From Flavobacteriales bacterium (GTDB taxonomy: Bacteria; Bacteroidota; Bacteroidia; Flavobacteriales_F; PHOS-HE28): 43,273 bases of DNA. Numbering within the stretch: position 1 is the stretch's first letter; every line of letters begins with the position of its first letter. This document shows, piece by piece, positions 1 to 7,576 of the stretch. The stretch is from positions 1-43,273 of the forward strand of contig JAEUSV010000033.1 of the NCBI GenBank assembly GCA_016788485.1. Reading direction: 5' to 3'. Under the pieces are notes generated by a model. That model had not been told where the DNA came from. It was given only the letters and a program-made list of their open reading frames with translations, and searched no databases. A program made the position numbers and the translations under genes.

Positions 1-528
1 ATGAAGATCGGCAACGACATCCGCATGCTCAGCAGCGGTCCGCGCAGCGGCATCGGCGAGATCGTGATCCCCGACAACGAGCCCGGCTCCAGCATCATGC
101 CCGGCAAGGTGAACCCCACGCAGCCCGAGGCGCTCACCATGGTGGCCGCCCAGGTGATGGGCAATGACGTGGCCGTGGGCATCGGTGCCAGCAACGGTCA
201 CTTCGAGCTCAACGTGTTCAAGCCGCTCATCGCCGCGAACGTGCTGCAGAGCGCCCGCCTGATCGGGGACGCCTGCGTGAGCTTCAACGACAAGTGCGCC
301 GAGGGCATCGAGCCGAACCGCCCGGTGATCAAGCGCCACCTGGAGAACTCGCTCATGCTGGTGACCAGTCTCAATCCGCACATCGGCTACTACAAGGCGG
401 CCGAGATCGCGAAGAAGGCGCACAAGGAGGGCACCACGCTGAAGGAGGCCGCGATCGCGCTCGGCCACGTGAGCGCCGACGACTTCGACAAGTGGGTGGA
501 TCCCGCCAAGATGTGCGCGGAGGGCTGA
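1..528 (+). CDS. fumC: Class II fumarate hydratase, C-terminal part (5' truncated by window)
   Basis: Fumarase C interconverts fumarate and L-malate in the cytoplasmic TCA cycle. The visible 175 residues are the C-terminal part of a protein that is normally about 465 residues long. The superfamily signature [13 protein letters not shown] lies at visible residues 29-41; its SS loop supplies the catalytic serine in this family. The following stretches [18 protein letters not shown] and [20 protein letters not shown] match class II fumarases rather than aspartase or argininosuccinate lyase. The ATG at base 1 is an internal methionine, since the upstream active-site regions are missing. The gene ends 21 bases before a strong terminator. 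The family assignment is close to certain; the real start lies outside the window. Confidence 0.96.
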   Translation: MKIGNDIRMLSSGPRSGIGEIVIPDNEPGSSIMPGKVNPTQPEALTMVAAQVMGNDVAVGIGASNGHFELNVFKPLIAANVLQSARLIGDACVSFNDKCAEGIEPNRPVIKRHLENSLMLVTSLNPHIGYYKAAEIAKKAHKEGTTLKEAAIALGHVSADDFDKWVDPAKMCAEG

Positions 529-549
529 GGCCTTGCGATCGATCGTAAC

Positions 550-581
550 GAAGAAGCCCGGAGCATGCTCCGGGCTTCTTC
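550..581. terminator. Bidirectional intrinsic terminator between fumC and the DUF3332 gene
   Basis: A perfect 32-base palindrome with half-site GAAGAAGCCCGGAGCA lies between the convergent fumC (plus) and DUF3332 gene (minus). The GC-rich centre flanked by GAAGAA and TTCTTC gives a U-containing 3' arm in both directions, so it can serve both genes. Confidence 0.85.
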
Positions 582-597
582 ATTTCAGATGGGCCGT

Positions 598-1185
598 TCA
601 GTGCGCCGAGGCCATGCCTTCCGCACCGCAACCGGTGAACTTCGCACGCAGGACCGCCCTGTCGGCGAGGTCCGCCTTGGAAAGGTCAACGGTGCCGTTG
701 TCCGTGTGCACGCGGACCTGTTCGGCCTGGTCGTCGAGGAAGGTGATGACCGGCCGGTCGCAGACCTTGCTATCCGTGTAGGACCAGGTGCGCGTGGCGT
801 GGTCGAACTTCAGGATGCGCACCTCCCCGGCCTTCTCTCCCGTGAGCTGCGTGGTGGTGAAGGTGTCCTTGGTGGCCTCGATGCGGAACTGCTCCCCGTG
901 AACGGTGGCAAGCTGCATTTCATGCTCACCCTCCTTCATCGAGAGCGGATTGCTGCCGCTCCAGAACTCGATGAGGTTCAGGATGAAGAAGTCTACCGCC
1001 GTGGTGATGGGGTATCCGATGCTCGTGAGCCAGAACACCAGGGTGCGCACGAACTTGTTGTTGCTGACCCCTTCATGCCAGCCATAGAACTTGCGGGTCA
1101 ATTGGAACTCGCCGAAACAACCGGTCTGGGTCACGAGCAAGGTGCCCAGTGCGAGCATGAGGGCGGAGGTGCGAACGGTCTTCAT
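598..1185 (-). CDS. DUF3332-type lipoprotein
   Basis: A protein of 195 residues with a lipoprotein signal peptide: positive start, hydrophobic core, then a VTQTGC lipobox with the lipidated Cys at residue 23. It continues with FQLTRKFYGWHEGVSNN and a hydrophobic stretch at about 45-70 ending in LIEFWSGSNP, a layout I recognise from the DUF3332 family of small envelope lipoproteins. The function of that family is unknown to me. The C-terminal half is soluble and beta-rich. It is the last gene of the minus-strand run that holds the sulfur genes, 64 bases after the rhodanese gene, so co-transcription is possible but a role in sulfur metabolism is not shown. A weak -7-like TAGCTTGG lies at 1211-1218. 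Confidence 0.75.
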   Translation of the reverse strand: MKTVRTSALMLALGTLLVTQTGCFGEFQLTRKFYGWHEGVSNNKFVRTLVFWLTSIGYPITTAVDFFILNLIEFWSGSNPLSMKEGEHEMQLATVHGEQFRIEATKDTFTTTQLTGEKAGEVRILKFDHATRTWSYTDSKVCDRPVITFLDDQAEQVRVHTDNGTVDLSKADLADRAVLRAKFTGCGAEGMASAH

Positions 1186-1249
1186 GGGTGGGTATGGATT
1201 TGGTCCGTACCCAAGCTACGGCATGCGGACGTTCACCCCATGAGCGCGG

Positions 1250-1624
1250 TCATTCCGTGGGCAGACCGGCCTGCTGCCAGGCCCGGATACCGCCGGCGAG
1301 GTCTTTCACGTCCGTGAAGCCCGCCGCCACCATGGCCTCGCGCGCTGCGGCGCTGCGCCTTCCCGATGCACAGTACAGCAGCACGGGCGCACCCTTGTCC
1401 AGCCCGCCCCAGGCGGCTTCCAAGGCCCCGGAGCTCCAGTCCAGGTTGCGTGCGCCGGCCAGGTGGCCATCGGCGAACTCCGCTGCGGTACGCACATCGA
1501 TGAGCTGCGTGCCGGCCTGCGGGATGGCCTGTTGGAACGTGTGCGGGTCGAGCGCGTTGGGCGCGTTGGGCGTGCTGCAGGCGGCGAATAGCAGCGAAAG
1601 CAGGAGGGGGAGCAGGGTACGCAT
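1250..1624 (-). CDS. Rhodanese-like lipoprotein
   Basis: A 124-residue single-domain rhodanese carrying a lipoprotein signal (LLFAAC, lipid Cys at residue 16), so it should sit in the periplasm or be anchored to a membrane. The rhodanese motifs are intact: LIDVRTAAEFADGHLAGARN at 41-60 and the active-site loop YCASGRRS with the catalytic Cys at 85. Such domains carry a persulfide and move sulfane sulfur between thiosulfate or persulfides and acceptors. I chose the ATG at 1624 because it gives the signal peptide and overlaps the porin stop codon by one base (TGATG), which suggests translational coupling. The context with SoxB, DsrE and a TsdA-like cytochrome suggests periplasmic sulfur transfer; this role is inferred. 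Confidence 0.85.
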   Translation of the reverse strand: MRTLLPLLLSLLFAACSTPNAPNALDPHTFQQAIPQAGTQLIDVRTAAEFADGHLAGARNLDWSSGALEAAWGGLDKGAPVLLYCASGRRSAAAREAMVAAGFTDVKDLAGGIRAWQQAGLPTE

Positions 1625-3024
1625 CAGAAGATGTAGTTGATGATGAGCTCGCCGTGCAGCATGTCCACCTTGTTGTACGCCTGCTTCGCGGTGAGCGGAT
1701 CGTCGTTCAAGGGAACCTTTGCCAGCACCAGCACCTGGGCGGCCAGCCCTTTCCAGGCACCCTGGAACTGGTATTGCGCGTTGAGGTCGAACTGGTGGTA
1801 GGAGGGCATGGCGTATTTGTTCAGGCGGGCGTCGGTGATCGCCGGCAGAAGGTACACGCCTGCGTCCGCCTGCAGTCGTAGGCCCGGCACAAGGTCCTTC
1901 CAGATGAGGTTGAGCGAGGCGGCGTGCACGTCGCCTAGGCCTTCGTTTCGTTCGCGCGGAAGAAAGGTGTAGAGCGGTTCGCGTCCCCATTCACGCGGCA
2001 TCAGGAAACGCCCTTCCGCCGCGATGCGGGTGTAGTTCAGTTGCCAGCGGAACGGTCCGTGGTCCATGCGGAAACGGCCGCCGAGGACCCATGTCCCGGC
2101 GCAGGCAGGCATGTACGCGAGGCTGTCGGCCAGGTCGTTCGCGAGCGCGTCCTGCCGGATCCCTTGCAGGCCCACACCCCAGCGCCTGCCTTTGCGCGCC
2201 ACCTCCGCTTGCACGAGCGCGGTGTTGAAGATGGCGGGCACGGCCTGCTCCCATGCGCTCACCTTGACAAGGTCCCGGAACGTATGCTCCACACCGGCGA
2301 TGAAGATCCCCGGGCTTCGCAGGTGTGTGGCGTAGGCGCTGGGCTTTCCGTTCACGCCGATCCCGGACGGGTAGAGGCTCATGCTGCGTTCGATGCCGTA
2401 CCAACCGGCCGTGCTGCGCGGTGCCGCCCGGTAGAGCCATCCTCCTTCGATGCGTGTGCCTCCCTTCAGGCGGTGGACCGTCCACACCCCCTCGAACAGG
2501 GTGGGATGCATGCGCCCGTCCTGCGGGTTCAGGAACGGCGTGTTCAGCTCCTGCCTGCCGAACACCACCGATGTGCGCGGCGACATGTAGTTCAGCTGGA
2601 AGAGCTGGAGGTAGGCGACGTCGTTGCGCACCCGTGGGTCTGTGACGTCGTAGAGGCCGAGCTCGTAGCGGCTCAACTGCCCGGTGCTCGGGTCGGGCTC
2701 GTTGAGCCCGCTGTTGGTGAGGTCGAAGGTGTAACCGCCGCTGAGCTTGAACTGCAGGCGGTGCCAGCGCGCCGAGGCGTACCCGAGCGTGCCCCCGAAG
2801 GCCACCGCCCATGGATCGCTGGGTGTGCCATCGTTCACGGTGACCATGTTGAACTGGCGGAAGCGCCCCTCCACCTGGCCTTTGCGCATCACCTCTGCGA
2901 GCGCTGTGCCCTTGGCCGCACTGTCCGCTGCGGGCAGGTCGAACTCACGCTGCTGCGCTTGGACGAGCAAAGGACCGCACGTCGACAGCAGGGCCACAAG
3001 GATGCGGACCGATGCGGGGCGCAT
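1624..3024 (-). CDS. OprD-like outer-membrane porin
   Basis: A 466-residue protein with a signal peptide (residues about 1-24, ending VQAQ) followed by alternating amphipathic strands and a C-terminal aromatic residue (NYIF), typical of outer-membrane barrels. The N-terminal FDLPAADSAAKGTALAEVMRKG and the later stretches GRQELNTPFLNPQDGRM and VFGRQ resemble the OprD/OprD-like porin family of 18-stranded substrate-specific channels. In that family the channel admits small anions or amino acids. Here it sits between the DsrE gene (4-base gap) and the rhodanese gene (1-base overlap) in the sulfur run, so it may let thiosulfate or another sulfur anion into the periplasm. That substrate is an inference. 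The size is slightly above the usual 420-440 residues. Confidence 0.75.
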   Translation of the reverse strand: MRPASVRILVALLSTCGPLLVQAQQREFDLPAADSAAKGTALAEVMRKGQVEGRFRQFNMVTVNDGTPSDPWAVAFGGTLGYASARWHRLQFKLSGGYTFDLTNSGLNEPDPSTGQLSRYELGLYDVTDPRVRNDVAYLQLFQLNYMSPRTSVVFGRQELNTPFLNPQDGRMHPTLFEGVWTVHRLKGGTRIEGGWLYRAAPRSTAGWYGIERSMSLYPSGIGVNGKPSAYATHLRSPGIFIAGVEHTFRDLVKVSAWEQAVPAIFNTALVQAEVARKGRRWGVGLQGIRQDALANDLADSLAYMPACAGTWVLGGRFRMDHGPFRWQLNYTRIAAEGRFLMPREWGREPLYTFLPRERNEGLGDVHAASLNLIWKDLVPGLRLQADAGVYLLPAITDARLNKYAMPSYHQFDLNAQYQFQGAWKGLAAQVLVLAKVPLNDDPLTAKQAYNKVDMLHGELIINYIF

Positions 3025-3028
3025 GCCG

Positions 3029-3445
3029 TCAGAAACCGGCCTTGATGTAGCTCCAGCCCTGCTCCTGCCGCTCCACGATGTGGATGATGCCCGCCTTGAC
3101 CATGCCTGCTTCGGGCATCACCTTCGATCGGTCGAGCTTGCGTTCCAGGATGGTGTTCTCGCATGCGAGGAACACGATGCCCTTGGAGGCGAACTCACGC
3201 ACCTTCTCCTGCACGACGCTGCGGTCGGTCATGAGCATGTCCATGCCGGGACCGTGGCACACCACCTCGAGCTGCATGGTGGGGGCCGCTTCCTTCATGT
3301 TGCGCAGCTGCTTCATCAGGTTCTTGTGCACGAGGGTGTCGCCGCTGGTGAGCTGCATCACGATGCGGTGCTGCGGGCCGGCCTCCTGCGCGTTGACAGT
3401 TATCCCCACGATGAAAGCGAGGATCAGGAACAGGATCTTCTTCAT
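3029..3445 (-). CDS. Secreted DsrE-family sulfur-carrier-like protein
   Basis: A 138-residue protein with a clear signal peptide (MKKILFLILAFIVGITVNAQ). The mature part has the DsrE/DsrF-like fold pattern: alternating strands and helices, LEVVCHGPGMDML around Cys63 and the conserved GIVFLACENTI with Cys95, the position that in DsrE-type proteins can bear a persulfide. The protein therefore probably binds or transfers sulfane sulfur in the periplasm, unlike the cytoplasmic TusD/DsrE proteins. It lies 4 bases upstream of the porin gene and 57 bases after soxB. A GACCTTTG (3431-3438), one base off the TAnnTTTG promoter element, sits 5 bases before the start, so a separate promoter is possible. 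Confidence 0.8.
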   Translation of the reverse strand: MKKILFLILAFIVGITVNAQEAGPQHRIVMQLTSGDTLVHKNLMKQLRNMKEAAPTMQLEVVCHGPGMDMLMTDRSVVQEKVREFASKGIVFLACENTILERKLDRSKVMPEAGMVKAGIIHIVERQEQGWSYIKAGF

Positions 3446-3502
3446 GGTCGCAAAGGTCCGACGATGGCCACCGGCCCTTCCGTGACCTTGCTCACGCAGC
3501 CC

Positions 3503-5290
3503 TCACCGGAATGTGTAGTCGTAGCCCTCCAGCTGGCTCAGCAGGGTGGGCGGCGCGTCTGTCGCGGTGATGCGCCCCTCCACCTTGGGCGCAACGGGAC
3601 TGTGCACGGCGAAGAAGTCCCGCAGGATGCTGTGCATGGTGATGTTCGCGCGGCGCGGGTTCTTCACCTTCTCCAGGCGGCACAGCGTGTCGTCCGGGTC
3701 GCCTTCGCGCTCGCACGCGGCGATCAGGTAGCTCTTCTGCAGGTCGATGGGCTTCCTGCCCACCTTGATCCAGTTCACCCGCTTGCCCTTCTCGTTGTGC
3801 ATGGTGAAGTTGGCCGTCATGCCCTTGAAGCGCACGACCCAGCCACCGAAGCGCTTCGAGGGGTCCTTGGCGAACACGTTGTGGAGCTCCTGCTCCAGCC
3901 AGTCCCACAGCTGCTGACCGGTCGCCTCGCCGTACTTGGCGTCGCTGTCCACCGGGATCATGCTCCACAGGTGGTCGTTGGTGATGGGGGTGGGCGTCAT
4001 GCCGTCGGCCACGATCGGTGGGCAGAAGCGGAAGCCGTTGCTGATCGCGATGTCGGGCTTGAGCTTCCACATCAGCGCGTCCGTGATCAGGTTGTCCATC
4101 GGGTTCTCGATCACGTAGTAGCGCACCAGGGTGTGCTTCGTACTGCCCACCACCTTGCTCAGCTGCTCCTTGTAGGGTGCGCTCACCTCGTCCACCAGCT
4201 CCAACATCTCCTTGTCCGCCGGGTACTTCTCCGGATCCACGTCGAGCAGTTCGTAGTGGCTGTCCTTCACTTTTCCATCCTCCACCACCACGTCCAGGCG
4301 CGCCACGAACGAGCCGAAGGCACCGGGTTCCACCACCTTGCTGTACTTCGCCTGGATCGGTGTGCGCACGCGCTCGTGCGTGTCAGCCCCGAGGATCAGG
4401 TCCACACCCTCCACTTCGGGCTTGTTGGCGAGGTCCACCTGCTGGGCGAGGCCCATGTGGGTGACCAGGAAGACCATGGCACACTGCTCGTAATCGCGCA
4501 GGATGCGCACGTACTTGGCCACGTTCAGCTCCGGCTTCGTGAACTTGATGCCGCAGCTGTATGCAGGCGACTGGCGTTTGGGCGTGAGCGGGTCGTTGTA
4601 ACCGATGAAGCCGATCTTGATGCCGCCGATGATGCGCGTCCAGTAGGGCTGGAAGATCATCTCGCCCGCGAGATCGGCGTTGGGGTCCTTCCTATCGCCG
4701 CAATAGTCGGCGAGCTTCTCGTGCCACATGTTCGCGCAGATCTTTGCCGCGCGGTAACCGCCGAGGTCCTTCAGCATGTTCTCCTTGCCGTACACCACCT
4801 CCCAGTTGCCGGGCAGGATGAGGTCGTAGCCGATGCGGTTCATGAGCGGCACGATGGCTCGGCCCTCGCTCAACGCGGCCACGCCGCCACCCTGGAAGCA
4901 GTCGCCGCCATCGATCACCAACGTGTTTGCTGGATCCTCCGCGCGCAACGTGTCGATCATGGTCTTCAGCACGCCATAACCGCCGCGCTTTCGGTACACG
5001 GGCTTCCCGTTCTCCAGGAAGAACTCGTCGTGCGTGTGGAGCTGCGCGTGGATGTCACTGGTGAAGAGCAGGGTGAACTTCTCCGCCTTGCCCGCAGCGA
5101 TGGCACGCGCTCCAAGGAGCTCCTTGCGGTCGGCGGGATCGCGCAGTGCGCCCATGGCCAGCGTGGGGCCCAGCGTGAGGCCCGCGCCCAGGGCGCCGAG
5201 CGAACGGAGCATCCTGCGGCGGCCCTCATCGAGCGGTGCGTCATCATGGGCGCCGCAACTGCAGCCCGGAGGATGGAGGTTATCGCTCAT
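3503..5290 (-). CDS. soxB: Thiosulfohydrolase SoxB (5'-nucleotidase/metallophosphoesterase family)
   Basis: A 595-residue periplasmic dimanganese hydrolase. SoxB normally releases sulfate from the cysteine S-thiosulfonate on the carrier SoxYZ. Visible metal motifs: TSDIHAQ (Asp79, His81), DGGDCFQG (Asp130), PGNWEVVYG (Asn162; GNWE is typical of SoxB where nucleotidases have GNHE), VTHMGL (His278) and GADTHE (His305). The C-terminal 5'-nucleotidase domain follows from about residue 360. A twin-arginine signal RRRMLRSLGALGAG starts at residue 24, preceded by an unusual extension containing CSC. The ATG at 5290 is 2 bases after the cytochrome stop. SoxYZ, SoxXA and SoxCD are absent from the window, so the physiological substrate is open. 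A general 5'-nucleotidase is the alternative but fits less well. Confidence 0.88.
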   Translation of the reverse strand: MSDNLHPPGCSCGAHDDAPLDEGRRRMLRSLGALGAGLTLGPTLAMGALRDPADRKELLGARAIAAGKAEKFTLLFTSDIHAQLHTHDEFFLENGKPVYRKRGGYGVLKTMIDTLRAEDPANTLVIDGGDCFQGGGVAALSEGRAIVPLMNRIGYDLILPGNWEVVYGKENMLKDLGGYRAAKICANMWHEKLADYCGDRKDPNADLAGEMIFQPYWTRIIGGIKIGFIGYNDPLTPKRQSPAYSCGIKFTKPELNVAKYVRILRDYEQCAMVFLVTHMGLAQQVDLANKPEVEGVDLILGADTHERVRTPIQAKYSKVVEPGAFGSFVARLDVVVEDGKVKDSHYELLDVDPEKYPADKEMLELVDEVSAPYKEQLSKVVGSTKHTLVRYYVIENPMDNLITDALMWKLKPDIAISNGFRFCPPIVADGMTPTPITNDHLWSMIPVDSDAKYGEATGQQLWDWLEQELHNVFAKDPSKRFGGWVVRFKGMTANFTMHNEKGKRVNWIKVGRKPIDLQKSYLIAACEREGDPDDTLCRLEKVKNPRRANITMHSILRDFFAVHSPVAPKVEGRITATDAPPTLLSQLEGYDYTFR

Positions 5291-5292
5291 GG

Positions 5293-6387
5293 TCACTTCT
5301 TCTTGCGGGCCTCGGCGATCGGGCCGAAGGGGCCGAACTTGTGCTGTGCCTCCGGAAAGGTATCGGCGTAGGGACCGAACGGATGGTCCACCGGCTTGCC
5401 GGCCAGGCGCGGCCAGTCCTTGGAAAGGTCGCGTTGCGGGCGCTGGCGTGAGTTGATGTAGGCGGCCACGTCCCAGGCCTCGGCCTCGGTGAGCTGGGGG
5501 GACTCCCAGGTGGCGCCGAGCGGCATGTTGTTCCGCACGTAGCCGGCGAAACGGCTCAGGCGGTACAGGCCCGCGCCGATGTTGTAGCTGTTCGGTCCCC
5601 AGAGCGGTGGATACTGGTAGCTGCGTCCGCCCGCCGCGAGGATGCCCTGCCCGTCCTGCAGGTGGCAGCTCGCACATTTCGCCGTGTAGATCGCGGCCCC
5701 GTTGGTGGTGTCGGCGGCGCGGTCGAGGAAGGCGAGCTCGGCAAGCCCGCTGCCCTTGGGCTTCGTACCGCGTTCCATTCCGGAGCCGAGCCATTCGATG
5801 TAGGCGAGGATGGCCTGCATCTCACGGCCGGTGCTATCGGGCGCGGTGCCGTTCAGGCTGCGCTCGAAGCAGTCGTTCACGCGCTTCACCACGGTCTCGT
5901 TCGTGCCGCTGCGCTCGCGGAACTTGGGATAGGTGGACCATACCGCGCCGTAGTTGTTGCCCCATGGCCGGGTGCCCGCATCGAGGTGGCAGTTCTCGCA
6001 GTCCATGCCGTTCGTGAGCTGCGCCACGGTGCCCTTGGGGCCGAGGTAGTAGGCTGTGTTGTGGATGAGCTCGCGGCCATAGCGCACCAGCGCCTCCTGT
6101 TCATCGTCGAGGCGGTCGAGCTGCATGGTATCAGGCCCGAGCCACAGGCTGTCCGCGGTCCAGCCCGCCACCACGGGCGGCGGTGCCTCGAACAGGTCCC
6201 TGGGCGTGATCATCAGGGTCACGATCCCCGCCATCACCACCAGCACGAGCGCGCGTGTGGTGCGTGATCGCTTCGGGTCGTAAGGGATGCCGGCGCGCCG
6301 GCTCAGCACCTCGGCGGCCTCATCGACCACGGCGAGGTACACCCACACCACCAGGGCGGCGAACAGGACGATCAGCGGAGCGGTCAT
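5293..6387 (-). CDS. Membrane-anchored TsdA-like diheme cytochrome c (thiosulfate dehydrogenase family)
   Basis: A 364-residue protein with two N-terminal membrane segments (about 4-21 and 45-61) and two class I cytochrome c domains. Haem sites are CENCH at 130-134, in the context MDCENCHLDAGTRPWGNN, and CASCH at 238-242. The first domain resembles TsdA, which oxidises two thiosulfates to tetrathionate. Cys173 in NDCFERSLNG lies 39 residues after the haem His, the spacing I recall for the unusual Cys ligand of TsdA haem 1. Met288 is a candidate ligand of haem 2. Most TsdA proteins have only a cleaved signal, so the double membrane anchor is odd and could tether it near a quinone or terminal oxidase. 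A SoxXA-like role with the adjacent SoxB is the main alternative. Confidence 0.82.
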   Translation of the reverse strand: MTAPLIVLFAALVVWVYLAVVDEAAEVLSRRAGIPYDPKRSRTTRALVLVVMAGIVTLMITPRDLFEAPPPVVAGWTADSLWLGPDTMQLDRLDDEQEALVRYGRELIHNTAYYLGPKGTVAQLTNGMDCENCHLDAGTRPWGNNYGAVWSTYPKFRERSGTNETVVKRVNDCFERSLNGTAPDSTGREMQAILAYIEWLGSGMERGTKPKGSGLAELAFLDRAADTTNGAAIYTAKCASCHLQDGQGILAAGGRSYQYPPLWGPNSYNIGAGLYRLSRFAGYVRNNMPLGATWESPQLTEAEAWDVAAYINSRQRPQRDLSKDWPRLAGKPVDHPFGPYADTFPEAQHKFGPFGPIAEARKKK

Positions 6388-6396
6388 CGCCTGGGG

Positions 6397-6915
6397 TCAG
6401 TGGGGCAGCTTCTCGCGGATGACGCCGTACACGTACGTGCCGGCCCATGCGCTCAGAAAGGTGACGATCACCGCGCCGAAGCCAGCGCCGACCTGCGCGA
6501 AGAGGGGGCCCGGACAAGCGCCGGTGATCGCCCAGCCCAGCCCGAACATCAGGCCGCCGAAGAGCTGGCCACGGTTGAACTCCTTGGTCGGGATGTGGAT
6601 CTCCTCGCCGTAGATGGTACGTGCCTTGGTGCGGCGGATCAGGAACACGCTGAGCATGCCGACCATGACGGCCGTTCCGATCACACCGTACATGTGGAAG
6701 CTCTCGAAGCGGAACATCTCCTGGATGCGGAACCAGCTGATGATCTCGGCCTTCACGAACACGATGCCGAAGAGCACACCCCAGGCGCTGTACTTCAGGT
6801 TGTACCACCACGGGTGCTTCAGAGCGCTCTCGTTCACGCAGAGCGCGTCGAGCTCACGGACCTGTAGGTCCTGCGCTTCAGCGGGAGTGGGGGCATGTGG
6901 GATCTCGTGCTGCAT
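6397..6915 (-). CDS. YeeE/YedE family thiosulfate transporter, C-terminal-half subunit
   Basis: A 172-residue membrane protein with about four hydrophobic segments (roughly 42-60, 74-94, 118-136 and 144-166). The motif TGACPGPLFAQVGAG at 131-145 holds the CPGP cysteine (Cys134) that belongs to the second half of YeeE/TsuA thiosulfate channels, where a series of cysteines passes thiosulfate inward. The hydrophilic N-terminus (1-35) is cytoplasmic or periplasmic and of unknown role. The ATG at 6915 was chosen because it follows the partner gene stop by 5 bases and gives the full first segment. It is followed 9 bases later by the cytochrome gene. Uptake of thiosulfate or a related sulfur compound is known for the family; direction and exact substrate are inferred here. 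Confidence 0.85.
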   Translation of the reverse strand: MQHEIPHAPTPAEAQDLQVRELDALCVNESALKHPWWYNLKYSAWGVLFGIVFVKAEIISWFRIQEMFRFESFHMYGVIGTAVMVGMLSVFLIRRTKARTIYGEEIHIPTKEFNRGQLFGGLMFGLGWAITGACPGPLFAQVGAGFGAVIVTFLSAWAGTYVYGVIREKLPH

Positions 6916-6920
6916 GACGT

Positions 6921-7484
6921 TCAGAGGGTGAGCAGGTGGGGAAGAATGAACCAGGTCATGAGGATGCCGCCGACCATGAACATGACGGTGGCGACGAGGC
7001 TCGGCCATTGCAGGCTGCTGAGGCCCATGATCGCATGGCCGCTGGTGCAGCCTCCGGCATAGCGGGTGCCGAAGCCCACGAGGAATCCACCGAGCACGAA
7101 GAACACGAGCCCCTTCAGGGAGAACAGCGTGCTCCACGAGAACAATTCGGACGGCAACATGCGGCTCGTGTCGGTGATGCCCTTTTCGGCGAGGTAGGCC
7201 TTGGTGGGCTCGGCCAGTACCACCGGGTTCGGGTCGGCCAGCAGGGTGGCACCGATGAAGGCACCGAGCGCGATACCTCCCACGAAGAACAGGTTCCATA
7301 CCTCCTTCTTCCAGTCGTAATGGAAGAAGGGCACCTTGCCCGGCATGCAGGCGGCGCAGAGGTGCCGCAGCGAACTGCTGATGCCGAAGGTCTTGTTCCC
7401 CACCAGGAGAAGGTAGGGTACCGTGAGGCCGATGAGGGCGCCGGCCACGTACCAGGGCCAGGGGTGTTTCAGGGTTTCGAGCAT
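6921..7484 (-). CDS. YeeE/YedE family thiosulfate transporter, N-terminal-half subunit
   Basis: A 187-residue inner-membrane protein with about four to five hydrophobic segments. It carries the family motif AGGCTSGHAIMG at 143-154 (Cys146), equivalent to the central GGCTxGH cysteine of YeeE thiosulfate channels, and an additional HLCAACMPG pair (Cys43 and Cys46) between the first segments. With the next gene (5-base spacing) it reconstitutes a full transporter that in other bacteria is one chain of about 330-350 residues. Split pairs annotated YeeE/YedE occur in many bacteria. It is the first gene after the terminator at 7535-7566, so the block 7484 to 598 may have its own promoter in the 50 bases upstream, but I see no good TAnnTTTG there. 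Confidence 0.86.
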   Translation of the reverse strand: MLETLKHPWPWYVAGALIGLTVPYLLLVGNKTFGISSSLRHLCAACMPGKVPFFHYDWKKEVWNLFFVGGIALGAFIGATLLADPNPVVLAEPTKAYLAEKGITDTSRMLPSELFSWSTLFSLKGLVFFVLGGFLVGFGTRYAGGCTSGHAIMGLSSLQWPSLVATVMFMVGGILMTWFILPHLLTL

Positions 7485-7534
7485 GTCGGGGCGTGTTCAG
7501 GTTGACATTCGTCAGGTGTTCCGGGAAGGGCCGG

Positions 7535-7566
7535 AAAAAGCCCGGACCCACTGGCCCGGGCCTTTT
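7535..7566 (-). terminator. Intrinsic terminator after the cstB-like gene
   Basis: Read on the minus strand, AAAAGGCCCGG and CCGGGCTTTTT form a stem with one mismatch around a 10-base loop, followed by a T run. It starts 11 bases after the stop of the persulfide dioxygenase gene and separates the regulator-exporter-dioxygenase unit from the YeeE-SoxB block. Confidence 0.75.
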
Positions 7567-7576
7567 CTCAGTATCC

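Noticed and set aside
1..3. ATG at base 1 as the true start of fumC
   Set aside because: The protein begins in the middle of the fumarase fold; it is an internal methionine at the window edge.
2747..5371. Very long plus-strand open frame (874 codons) opposite the porin, DsrE and soxB genes
   Set aside because: Its translation is rich in His, Val, Arg and Ala with no domain pattern; it is a GC-driven antisense frame over genes with clear motifs.
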